This document shows positions 14,972 through 25,300 of a stretch of DNA of 50,035 bases, in pieces; the first letter of the stretch is position 1, and each line of letters opens with the position of its first letter. Location: positions 693,839-743,873 of the forward strand of contig NZ_CP028903.1 in NCBI RefSeq assembly GCF_001639105.2, written 5' to 3'. Source of the stretch: Azospirillum humicireducens (GTDB lineage: Bacteria; Pseudomonadota; Alphaproteobacteria; Azospirillales; Azospirillaceae). The notes under the pieces were generated by a model that ran no database searches, had not been told where the DNA came from, and worked only from the letters and a program-made list of their open reading frames with translations. A program made the position numbers and the translations under genes.

Positions 14972-16825
14972 TCAAGTGAACGCAAGGAAACCGGACGGCG
15001 GGGAAGCCGCTTGCTGCCCCGATCCGAACGCGAAGAAGAATGAGCTTCCGGCGCCGACGACGCTGTAGCAGGGGAAAACCGGGGTGTCGGGCGGAATGGT
15101 ATAGGCCGGGTTTGCCCCTGTAACCGGGTTGCCCCCGCCCCCCCATACCGCCACGTTGTTCACCACCTTGCCCATCCAGAACCCGCGGCTGTTCGGATGG
15201 TAGGCGAAACACAAGCGTTCGCCCGCCCCCCAAGCCTCCCCGAACGCCTGCCCCTGACCGCTGTTGCCCTTATAGCCGTTCCACAGATACCCCCACCCAA
15301 GCGCGCTGTTGGTCAGGTAATCGGAGACGGGCGCCGCAGCCGCGGCGATACCGGGGATTGACGGGTTCGTCATGGCCGGAACGACCACCTCCCAATAGGT
15401 CGGCGTCGTGATAGCGGCGACGGCCCGGCCGGACCCGACCCCACCGCCCACATTGTTGGCAGTCCTGTTGCCGTCGGCGAGCGCGACATTGGCCGACTTG
15501 TCGGACGGATTGAGCGACTGAGACACCACGGACCCGACCGGCATACCGTTGGCGCGCTGATAGGACAGCATGCGCCAGTTGCCACCGCCCAGGCTTTCAA
15601 ACCGGCAGGTATCGCCGATCATCGTCGTGATGCCACCGCCGCCGACCAGAATGGCACTGGTCGCGTTGTAGGTCAGGACGACCGCGACCGCGAATGTGAC
15701 GTCGCGATGCACGCCGGCCGGCGCATTCCCCCATGCGTTGATCGGACCCGCCCCCGCGGTAATGGAAATCGCCTTCGCCGTGGTGCCGGCGAGATTGACG
15801 GTGGAGGCCGCGGCCAGCGACGCCGCCGTATCCTCGCCACCGCCGATAGCATTACCGGCGACGGTGGGCGGGGAAGCGAAGTTGATGACACCATTCGACA
15901 CAGTTACCGGCAGATTGCCGGCGTGGAATATCTCATAAGCACTCTGCCCGAGGGACCACCCGCCATATTTCAGCTTGTTATCGGTGTCGAGCCCCAGGTG
16001 CGCGGCGAAGTTGCCCGGCCGGTGGAACGAGATGAAGGCAGCCCCCGCGGTCGCCGCATTGCCCCCTGTCATCTGCGACTGAACCTCAAGGGCGCCGGCA
16101 TTGTTCTGCCCGGCGATCCCGGTCGACGCGGGCAGAATGGCACCACTGGCGACAATGGTTTGCTTGCCCGTAAAGGCATTGGAGGCCAGCTTGGCGAAAG
16201 TCGCGGGGTCGAAGGTCGCCACGCGGTCCGCCGCCGCCGCCGCCTCGCTGGCTTTGGTCGCGGCGATCCCCGCTTGCTGCGTCGCCGTGGTGGCCGATCC
16301 AGCAGCCTCGCCGGCCTTGGTCGTGGCGATCCCGGCCTGCTGTGTCGCCGTGGTGGCGGAACCGGCAGCCTCGCCGGCCTTGGTCGCGGCGATCCCGGCC
16401 TGTTGCGTCGCCGTCGTCGCAGAGCCCGCGGCGTTGCCCTCGCTGGTGGCTGCCGCCAGCTTGGAGGCGTTGGCTGCCGTCGCACTGCCGGCGGCGGCCA
16501 ACGCACTGTTGGCCGCCGCGGTGGCCGAACCCGCCGCGTTACCTTCGCTGGTGGCCGCCGCCAGCTTGGAGGCGTTGGCCGCAGTGGCGCTACCAGCTGC
16601 CGCTGTTGCCGACGCGGCGGCGTTCCCCTCGCTGGTGGAGGCCGCCGTCATAGCTGTGCCCACCCCGTTGGCCACCGTGCCGATGTCCTGGATGCAGGGA
16701 TCCCAGTTGTCGGCCATGCCCCCCACACCGGTGAGGCCGCCTGGGTTCTGCGCCGTCTTTTCGTCGCCGTTGTAGTAGGTCAGCAGCCGCTGGGCAGCCG
16801 CCAGCATGTTGGCCAGCGTCGTCAT
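14972..16825 (-). CDS. tail fibre protein
   Basis: 617 residues. The N-terminal ~55 residues probably attach to the tail tip. Residues ~60-210 are a low-complexity Ala/Thr/Gly region with repeated units (SEGNAAGSATAA, ATTATQQAGIAATKAGEAA), likely a trimeric helical shaft. Next comes a fibre knob region with FHRPGNFAAHLGLDTDNKLK and GGWSLGQSAYEIFHAGNLP, a signature widespread in phage fibres, and a Gly/Asn-rich C-terminal receptor-binding region (AFGEAWGAGERLCFAYHPNS, FFFAFGSGQQ). It recognises the host surface. The ATG overlaps the stop of the upstream gene (ATGA) and has GAGGTGA before it. Confidence 0.8.
   Translation of the reverse strand: MTTLANMLAAAQRLLTYYNGDEKTAQNPGGLTGVGGMADNWDPCIQDIGTVANGVGTAMTAASTSEGNAAASATAAAGSATAANASKLAAATSEGNAAGSATAAANSALAAAGSATAANASKLAAATSEGNAAGSATTATQQAGIAATKAGEAAGSATTATQQAGIATTKAGEAAGSATTATQQAGIAATKASEAAAAADRVATFDPATFAKLASNAFTGKQTIVASGAILPASTGIAGQNNAGALEVQSQMTGGNAATAGAAFISFHRPGNFAAHLGLDTDNKLKYGGWSLGQSAYEIFHAGNLPVTVSNGVINFASPPTVAGNAIGGGEDTAASLAAASTVNLAGTTAKAISITAGAGPINAWGNAPAGVHRDVTFAVAVVLTYNATSAILVGGGGITTMIGDTCRFESLGGGNWRMLSYQRANGMPVGSVVSQSLNPSDKSANVALADGNRTANNVGGGVGSGRAVAAITTPTYWEVVVPAMTNPSIPGIAAAAAPVSDYLTNSALGWGYLWNGYKGNSGQGQAFGEAWGAGERLCFAYHPNSRGFWMGKVVNNVAVWGGGGNPVTGANPAYTIPPDTPVFPCYSVVGAGSSFFFAFGSGQQAASPPSGFLAFT
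16240..16640. repeat. short tandem repeats within the tail fibre gene
   Basis: About 60-63-base units encoding the 21-residue segment GSATTATQQAGIAATKAGEA-A occur three times in a row (about 16240-16430), followed by a second repeat family encoding SEGNAAGSATAA and NASKLAAA. Codon choice differs slightly between copies, so the units are not brand new duplicates. Confidence 0.7.
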
Positions 16826-17733
16826 GTCGTCACCTCACCAAGGGAAATCGTGGCGGCGCTGTGCAGGTCGTTCAGGTACTTCTGGCTGAAGTCCTCGATG
16901 ACCTGGAAAAGCCCGCCGTAGCGGTAGCAGTCGAAGGCGCTGTCGGTGTCCGGCAGCCACACCGCCGGCCGGTCGGCGTCGAGAAAGTTGACCAGGTCGA
17001 ACAGGCGGTCGCGGTCGCCGGCCTCGTTGACGGTGCGGTCCAGCGTGGCGGTGCGCCGGCCGCGCCCGGGCTCCACCGCCACCCCGCCGCCGGCCAGCTC
17101 CGTCACCTTACCGCCGCGGCGGTAGCCTTCCGCCGACGCGCCGACATGGCGGTCGATTGCCATGCTGTCGCCGGCCCAGCCGAACCCGATCCAATAAGCC
17201 TGTTCGGTTGTGCTGTAGCGGCTGCCGGTCACCCGGTAAGCCGGGCCGTAGATCGTCCAGCGCAGCACCTGCGCGCTGCACAGCGGCATCGTCACATGGA
17301 TGTTCGTCGGGTAGCGCAGGAACTCCCGGGCGCCCAGCTGGCCCAGCACGGTGTTCTCACCGCCGAAGCGCAGGGTCTTGGGATCGTAGAGCCCGGGAAG
17401 CACCAGGCGGTCGATGCCGCTGGCATGCTGGGTGGTGAATGCCAGCGATTTCCGCGCGCTGGTTTTGAAGGCCTCCAGCCGGATGCGGCCGGTCTTCCAC
17501 AGGTTGGTGCGGTAGAGCCCGGCATAGGTCAGGTCAATCGGCCGATCCCACTCCCATTCCAGCACCACCGGCTGGTCCCGGCTGCCGATCCTGGTCGAGA
17601 CCGCGGCGTCCACCAGCGGCAGCGTCTTCAGCGCGTCGAGCGGCGCCGTTGCCGCCCAATCGGCAGCAAGTCCGGTGATGGCGCAGTCCTGTTCCGACAG
17701 TTCGTTGATGTGGGCCAGCAGTCCGGTCGCCAT
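16822..17733 (-). CDS. tail tip / baseplate-associated protein
   Basis: 303 residues, largely beta-structured, with an N-terminal segment MATGLLAHINELSEQDCAIT and a central region naming tail-like motifs (YAGLYRTNLWKTGRIRLEAF, GAREFLRYPTNIHVTMPL). It is encoded between the tail hub-like protein and the tail fibre, 3 bases after the hub stop and overlapping the fibre start. I do not recognise a named family. The position between tape measure and fibre makes a tail-tip structural role the best inference. Confidence 0.5.
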   Translation of the reverse strand: MATGLLAHINELSEQDCAITGLAADWAATAPLDALKTLPLVDAAVSTRIGSRDQPVVLEWEWDRPIDLTYAGLYRTNLWKTGRIRLEAFKTSARKSLAFTTQHASGIDRLVLPGLYDPKTLRFGGENTVLGQLGAREFLRYPTNIHVTMPLCSAQVLRWTIYGPAYRVTGSRYSTTEQAYWIGFGWAGDSMAIDRHVGASAEGYRRGGKVTELAGGGVAVEPGRGRRTATLDRTVNEAGDRDRLFDLVNFLDADRPAVWLPDTDSAFDCYRYGGLFQVIEDFSQKYLNDLHSAATISLGEVTT

Positions 17734-17736
17734 GGT

Positions 17737-19311
17737 TCACCGCGCCACGTAGAGGGTGGCGCCGCCGCTGCGGTCGGCGATGGTCCGGCCGTAGACCACC
17801 ACCGGCGCCCCCTCGGCAAAACCGGCAATGTCGTCCTCTACCGCCACGGTGTCTCCAATCCAGATGCCGGGCGCCCCGTCCAGCGCCGGCAGCTCGTAGA
17901 GGGTGGGCGGCGCCGACAACTCCGCCACCCAGGCCGGAAGCTCGGCCGCCGCGTCGGCGCTGAAGGTCAGGGCGGTCTCGACGGTGGCCACCTTGGCCGA
18001 GCTGCCCCAGGCGGTGGCTATGGCCGCGTCGACTGCGGACGGCACCTCGACCCATTCCTGCGTCCAGCGGGTGGCGTCGGCCGCGGAGGCGTCGCTGGCG
18101 GCGCTGCTGGACGGGCTGGGGTTGTGGGCGCAGCGCAGCACCACCTGCTTGGCCGGCGGGTTGTGCTGGCCCTCGACATATTGCAGGCCCGTGGTGGTGC
18201 CGGCGGCGCTGCTGTAGGCACGCACCGCCGCCGCGGCGGTGGGACGGGGAACCCGCGTCACCACCAGCTGGCCGGCAGTGCCGACATACCAGCCGCCGCG
18301 CGGAACGCTGCCGACGAATTTGGCATAGGCGGCGGCGTGGGTGGTGCCGTCGCCGGCGGCAAGGAACAGCCCCACGGTGCGCGGCACCGCGTCCATGCCG
18401 GCGCTGTCCACCGTGCTTGCCAACCCGGCGCCGCTGGCAAGGGCGGCGATCAGCTCGCCGATGTACCGGCGGTAAGTGCCGGCGAACTTGCGCCCCAACA
18501 CCTCGACGCGGAAGTCCGCATACTTCACCGTGGTGGTGATGATCCCGCTGGCGAGGTCGACCGTGAAGTGCGCGGTGTCCGTCGGGGCGGCGCCACTCTG
18601 CTTGACCACCGCGACGCCGGAAGACCAGCCCCGCGGCACGTCCTGCACCGGCTTGCCGCCGCCGACGGACCAGCGGTGGAAGCCGTCGATGATGCCGAGA
18701 TAGGTCGGCCGCGCCATTGGGCAGTGCCCGAGCGGCAGCTCCTTCAGCGTGTCCTTCAGCTCGGCCGGCCCCTCATAGCCGCCGGTGCCCTTGTAGCGCT
18801 CGGTCTGGATCGGCGTGTCGTAGTCGAGGCGGGAGTCGTAGATCGGCAGGGCGATCTCGGTGCGCTTGGGCTTGGGCTGGCCCACCCGGGCGGTCCAGAT
18901 GGTCACCGCCTCGGCCAGCGGCGCCCCGTCCTCGATCTCGCGCTCGGTCACCGACTGGATGACATAGTCGCCGGTCAGCAGCAGGTTGAGCGGCCGGTCA
19001 TCAAGGGCGACGCGCAGCCAGGCGCCGGTATCGAGGTCCTGCAGGGTGGCGAAGCGCTGTCCCGGATTGCGCGAGGTCTCGTTGCGCAGCACCAGGTCGC
19101 CGATCCGCAACTCGGCCTGCCCGTCGGCGGCACCCAGGCTGCCGATCGACACCGACGCGTCGGCGCCGGCGGTCACCAGCGGCAGCCAGGTGACGTTGGG
19201 CGGATCGTCAGCCGAGCCGGACTGGTAGCCGGGAAAGGTGGCCAGCGGCAGCCGGTGGCGGTGGCCGCTGGGGCGGTGGAACAGGGTGAGGTCGATCAGA
19301 CGCACCTTCAT
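17737..19311 (-). CDS. tail tip hub-like protein
   Basis: 524 residues. The N-terminus MKVRLIDLTLFHRPSG leads into beta-rich segments: one reads ADASVSIGSLGAADGQAELR, followed by RNPGQRFATLQDLDTGAWLR. Later parts include FRVEVLGRKFAGTYRRYIGE, a repeated VPRGGWYVGTAGQLVVTRVP stretch, and a C-terminal WIGDTVAVEDDIAGFAEGAP. This layout resembles tail hub or baseplate proteins that cap the tape measure. Its ATG overlaps the tape-measure stop (ATGA). No enzymatic motif is seen. The family is not certain. Confidence 0.5.
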   Translation of the reverse strand: MKVRLIDLTLFHRPSGHRHRLPLATFPGYQSGSADDPPNVTWLPLVTAGADASVSIGSLGAADGQAELRIGDLVLRNETSRNPGQRFATLQDLDTGAWLRVALDDRPLNLLLTGDYVIQSVTEREIEDGAPLAEAVTIWTARVGQPKPKRTEIALPIYDSRLDYDTPIQTERYKGTGGYEGPAELKDTLKELPLGHCPMARPTYLGIIDGFHRWSVGGGKPVQDVPRGWSSGVAVVKQSGAAPTDTAHFTVDLASGIITTTVKYADFRVEVLGRKFAGTYRRYIGELIAALASGAGLASTVDSAGMDAVPRTVGLFLAAGDGTTHAAAYAKFVGSVPRGGWYVGTAGQLVVTRVPRPTAAAAVRAYSSAAGTTTGLQYVEGQHNPPAKQVVLRCAHNPSPSSSAASDASAADATRWTQEWVEVPSAVDAAIATAWGSSAKVATVETALTFSADAAAELPAWVAELSAPPTLYELPALDGAPGIWIGDTVAVEDDIAGFAEGAPVVVYGRTIADRSGGATLYVAR

Positions 19312-22300
19312 CAGGCGGCCCTCCGGGTGTTGGCGAGTTTTCTGGGCAGGTCGCTGGTGGCGGCCTCGACGCGGGCCAGCAGGGCGGCGGCATCGGCGCC
19401 GATGCGGGCGCGCTGGGTGCGGGCGTCGCGGCCGACGGCGCGGACCTCATCGCGCAGGCTCTCCACCGCCTCCAGCAGTTCGGCCACGCCGGCGCCGCCG
19501 GCATCGAGGTCGGGACGGCGGAAGGAGACCGTCGGTGCCGGCGGCTCCAGGTCGCTGCCGGGCAGCCGAAGGTCGAGCGCCACCGGGATGCGTCGGCCGT
19601 CCGGCAGCGGCACATGGGCCTCGGCGGTGTGGGCGCCTTCGGATACCCACGCCAGCTGCGGCCCGTAGGAAATGCCGCCGGTGGCAAAGCCGGGGATACC
19701 GGCGGCATGCGCCCGCGCCCGGACAGCCGACTCGAAGTCCGCCTGGTGGCCGAGCTTCACCCAGGCGTTCAGGCCGCCGTCCAATCCGCCGATGTAACCG
19801 GCCATCTGCGCAGCCAGGGCCCGCTGGTCGGCCGACAACGCCTCCCACGCGCGCATGATGTCAGCGGATGCCTGATAGGTGGCCCCGCCGGCGATGACCC
19901 GGACGTAGTCCTCGAAGGTTGAGGCCCGCCCCTTGTCGGTCGCCAGCCATGCGTTGAACGCGCCGTCGATGTTGCCGGTCCAGCCCATCGCGCGGGTGAT
20001 GCCGAACTGCTCTCCGGCGGACAGTCCCTCCCACCCTGCGTACACGTCGGCCGGTGCTCTGTATGGCTGGACGGATGACTCACCCCCGGCCGCCAGGACG
20101 CGCGCCTCGAAATCCGCCCGGCGAGACGCCGACGAACCGAGCCAGAGGTTGAAGGCTTCATCCATCTGCCCACCCCACCCCATCTGTTGGGCGATGCCAC
20201 CCTGCTGGGTCGCGGACAGGCTGTTCCACGCCGTCTGGACCGCTGCCGGAGCGCTGTATCGCGGCGTGGTGGAGATGATGCCGGTAAGTTGCTGGAGCGG
20301 CGTCAGCGCCGCCTGCCAGACGGCATAGCTCTGGTCCATGACATCGCGCAGGCCGGACAGGCTGGCCAGCTGACGCTGCCCCATCGATGCGGCATCGGCC
20401 CGGGCGCGTTGCAGCTCCTTCAGGCTGTCCTGCGCCACCTGCAGATCCCGGGTGGCGGTGTCGAGGCTCAGCCCGCCGGTCTCGCCCAGCTCGGCGAAGA
20501 CCCTGTCCACCTTGTCGAACAGCGCCGATGCGGTGCCGCCGCTGGCCGCCTTCTCCAGCGCCACCAGGGTGGGGCCGACCTGCAGCAGGGTCTGCCGGGC
20601 GGTATCCTTGTCGGCATCGGTCGAGCTGCCGTTCTTCAGCACCGCATAGGCGGCGTCGAAGCGGTCGGTTGCCTCCTGGATCTTCTCGCGCGGCGCCAAG
20701 GGCGAGTCGTCACCCTCGCGCAGGGCAGCGCGGGCGTCCTTGAACTGCCGGGCGGCCTGCAGCAGGGCGATGGCGCCGGACTGGATGGAATCGACCACCT
20801 GCTGCTTGGCGGCGATCTCCCGGTCGTAGGCGTCCAGCAGGTCCTGCTGGGCAAGTTGAAAGGCTTGACTCGCCCGCTCGGCCGCCTGCACCAGGCGCAG
20901 CTGGGTGGTGTCGTAGCCGGCCGCGGTGGCGTCTGCCAGAGCTGCCGCCTGCTGGGCGTCCAGCGCGATCAGCCCGGCGCCGCGGCTGTTGCCGACCGCC
21001 GCATGCATCCGGCTGACGATATCCGCCTGGTAGGAGGCAAGCGCCTTGGCCTTTTCCGCCGCCGTCTGCGCGGCGTCGGCGCTGTCCTGCCACGCCTGGG
21101 TGAGATAGCCCACCATGCTGGTGTACTGGTCACCGCTGATGGTGCCGTCGTAAAGCGCAGCATTCAGCCGGCCCAGCGCAGCCCGCTCGGCCTCGATGGA
21201 CAACGTGCCGCCGGATGCCGCCGTCTCCACCCCCTCGATGACACCGGCCAGTCCCTTGATGGCGGAGTCGGTGCGGTCGAGCCCCAGCCCCTGCAGCCGG
21301 TCCAGCGCGCTGGACTTGGCCTTGGGGTCGATCAGCGCCTCGATGGCGACGGCGCCCTGCCGCTGCACATAGGCCACCGCATCGGCGTAGCTATCCTGCA
21401 GCTTCTTCGTATAGCGCGCCGCCAGCTCGGCCACCTCGCCGGTGGTGTAGCCGAGCGACAGCAGGGCCGGCCGGAACTGTTCGAACTCGATCTCGGCTTG
21501 TTTCGTCGCCGCGGCCATGCCCACCAGCGGCTTGGTCGCCGGGCCGAGACCCATCATCGCCTCGATGCCCTTGCGGGCGGCGGCGGTCAGCTCGGTCTCG
21601 GTCGCCAGCCCCAGCGCGCTGGCCTTGCTGCGCCAATCGGTGATGTTGGTCTTCACCGCCTCGCCGATGGACTTGGCGTTCTCGGTGAAGGTCTTCAGCA
21701 GGTTGGCCGTCGGGTCGAGCGCCGCGTTCATGGCGTCGAACTGCACGCGGAAGCTCTGCGCGAAGTTGACGTCGGCCATGAACTCGTTGATGTCGTCGGT
21801 GGTGCTGTTGGCGACCGCCTTGGCGACGTCGGCCGACACGCTGATGAGGCCCGCCTTGATGTTGTAGCGCAGCCCGGCGATTACCGCCTCGTCCAGCGTG
21901 GCGAAGGACTCTCCCAACTCGCCTGACGCGCCGCCGTTCCGGACGCGATATCTGCCCTCCTTTGCCTCAACCCCGATCCCAAACGCCCCGTTGGTCTTTC
22001 CGCCAGTCAGCGTGATGAACTGCTTGGTGGCGGCGTCGATGCTCTGGAGCAGTTGCTGGGCCTGTTGAGGATCGCCCTCATTGTCCGTTGCTGCCCCCGC
22101 GCCGGTTTGACGGGTGTCCGTGTATTCGACCGCGGCACCAGCCGCCGGCGCGCCGCGGTTCTTGCCGAAGAATCCCTGCAAAATCTGACCTGCAATCGCC
22201 GCGACGGGCGCGAAGGGTTGCAGGCCGGGGATGAACGACATGACAGCCGCAGCCGTGTTGCCGATGCCGCTGACCACTTGGCCGTTGGCGAAATTCATGA

Positions 22301-25300
22301 TTGCGCCGACGCCGTACAGGCCGCCGCCCAACATATCGCCGTATGTGACGCCACCGGCGCCGGGCGACCCGGACAACGGCATGGCATTGCTCGACAGCTC
22401 GCGGGCGCCGGTGCCGATCCCGGCAGCCTGCTGTGCCACCTGCCCGGTGTTGAGCACCGCGCCGCCATAGGCCGGGGTGTTGAGCCAGCTGGCCGCGTCG
22501 CTGATCGACCCGCCGAGCTGGCGGTCGAGCCAGCCGCCCGACGCCTTCGAGACCAGGGTGCCGAGACTGAGGGAGCCCGACCCGTTGGAACCGCCGGTCA
22601 GGCTGAAGCCGCCGCCGGATTGTCCCTGCTGCTGCTGCGAGCCGCCGCCCAGGTCGAACAGGGTGGGCAGGTTGGTGCCCAACACTGCATTCTTGACCGG
22701 GTTGATGATGGCCATCTTCAGCGCGAGCTGCTGCAGCTCCACGCTGACGGTGGCGATGGCATCGGCCCACGACATGGTCGACTTGCCGGCGGCGGACAAC
22801 TTCTGCAGGATGGCGTCGAAGCTGCGATCGCCGAACTGCTCCAGCTCCTGATAGGCGGCGTTGGTCCGCTCCAGCGCCAGATTCTGCCGGGCGAGCGCTT
22901 CGGCATTGGCCAGATAGGCCTGCCCCTCCCGGCTGGCGGCGTCGATGTTGCGCTCGCGCAGGTCGATCAGGGCCTGGGTGCGCGCCAGCTCCACCGCCCG
23001 CTGTTCAGCCGACGCGCCGATCAGCTGCAGCTGCTTCTGTCCCAGTTCCAGCTGGTCGCGCTGCTGCTCAAGCATCGGCCCGGCTGCCACCCCCGCCTCC
23101 AGCTGCTGCGCCTGGGTCAGCAGCTCGATGTAGTGGGCCTTGGCCTCATTGTAGAGCTGGGTTCCCTGCTCGCCTTCCTTCAGCGCCAGCGTGTGCGCTT
23201 GCTCGGCCAGCTCCGCCGCCTTGACCGCCTGCGGCCCCTGCCCATACGCGGCCACCAGAGCTTTCTGGGCCTCGATCCGGGCCAGGATCGGCTGGGTGGA
23301 TTCGGTGCGGAGCTGCTGCTGGGTGGAGCGCTCCTGTGCCTCCAGGTTGGTCCGGGTTGCCGCCGACAGCCCGCGCACCGCCGCCGCCGCGACCTGGTTC
23401 TCGATCGTGGCCCGCCGGGTCGCGGCCTCCCCTTTGCCGGCGGCAGCGGCCAGCCGCGCCTGCGCATCGGTCTGCAGCTTCAGCTGCAGCGTGCCCTGCG
23501 CCGCCGCCCCGGCCAACTGCGCCTGCGACGACGATTGCAGCACGGCCCAACGCTGCTGCAGGTCGAGCGGCAGCGTCTTCAGAACCGCCCCGAAATCCTT
23601 GGTCGTCAGCAGAGTCTTCGCCGTCTCCGCCCCAAGGCCGGGGTATTCCAGGGCGACCTTGGCCAGCTCGATACGGTTCTGGGCCTGCGCCTTGGCCGCG
23701 TCGGTGACCGCACCGGCCAGCAGGCGCTGCCCGTTGGCCTGCCGCTCCAGCTCGGCGGTCTGGTCCCTGGTCTCCAGGCCGACGATCGGGCGCAGCGCCG
23801 CATCGGCGGCGTCGCGCTTGCGCCGCCACAGGTCGAGATCCTTGGCGTCGCCATTCGCCGGCTCCGGCCCGACCAGCTCGGCCAGCCGCCGCTGGTAGCC
23901 GGCCGGCACCTCCAACTGCTTGGACTTCGCCACCAGATCGGCGAGCTTCGCCGTCAGTCCGGCGACCTCACCGCCCATGCTCTGGAAGCCGGATGCCGCC
24001 GTGGCCGCGTTGGTGCCGACACCGAGCACGGCCTTGGCCGCGTCATCGGCGGTGCCGTCCAGCAGCGCCAGCCCGGCCTCGGTCTCCTTGACCTCCTGCT
24101 TTGCCTTGGCCAGCGGGGCGGCCCACTCCGCGAAGGCCTTGACCAGCGGCTTCAGCCGGGCGTCCTGGCTGGCCAGCTTGTCGATGGCGGCGAACAGCGC
24201 CTCGGCGTCGATAGCGCCGGCGAGGAATTGCTGCTGAAGCTCGCGCGCCGGGCCGAAGACCTTGGCGGCATCCTCCTTCGACAGGCCGGACTCGTAGGCG
24301 GCACGGTCGATCTTGAAGGAACCGGCACGCGCATAGGTCTCTTCCTGCTTCACCGCAGCCAGGGCGGCGTCGCGGGCAGCCTCCAGGGTCTGACGACGCA
24401 GGGCGGCGACCGCCTCCGTCATCGTCTTCACCTTGCCGGTGCTGCGGTCGAAGGCGGAGTCGAAGTCCCGCATCGCGTCGCTGTGCAGACGCGTCGCCTT
24501 TTCCGACGCGGTCATCCCGCTGGAAAAGACCGCGACCGCCGCGGCGCCCGCCAGCAGGGCGGCACCCACCGGGCCACCCACCAGGGCCATGGCTCCCGAC
24601 AGCAGGGCCATGCCGCGCGAGGCGACCGTGGCCGCCACACCGGTGCCGGCGATGGCAGAGGCCTGGGCGCTCTGCGCCATGGTCAGCGCAACCGTGGTCT
24701 CCGCCACCCGGGCATCGGCCGCCGCCCGCGCGGTGCGGGCGGCGATCAGCGCCTCTTCGGCCTGCACCAGGCGCGCGGTCTTGCCGATGGCGGCGTCGAG
24801 CGCCGCCGCCGCCTCGTACTGCGTCGCGCGGGCAGCCAGGTCGGAGCGGGCCTTGGCCTGGGCAGCCTGGGCGGCGGCGACGTCGGCCGCCGCCGCCTCG
24901 GCCGTCGCGGCGGCGCCGGCGCGCAGCGCGGCCTCCTTCTGCAGCAGGTGGCCGGTGTTGGTCAGCAGCTCCTTGCGCAGCGCCACCTGGGACGCGGCGA
25001 ACTGCCCGGCAGCCTGGATCGCCGGCCCGATGCCGCGGGCGACGAAGGCCGCACCCAACGCCAGAGCGGTGGTTTCCGCCGCCACCGTCAGCCGGTCGAA
25101 GTTGTCGGCCAGCCCGGCCATGGCCGGCTGCACCGCGGACAGCAACCGGTCGCCCAGCTCGACGCGGTAGACTTCGGCCGCCGCACGCAGGCGGCTGGCC
25201 ACCTGCTCCCCGGTCTCAGCCAGGCGGCTGTAGGCGGCCTCGGTGGCGCCCGCCTTGTTCTGCAACTCCTGCTGCGCGTCGGCGAAGGCGGTGCTTTCCC

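Noticed and set aside
16861..19668. A 935-residue open frame on the plus strand opposite the tail genes
   Set aside because: Arg/His/Gly-rich composition typical of antisense frames in GC-rich DNA; the minus strand holds coupled tail genes with good start sites.
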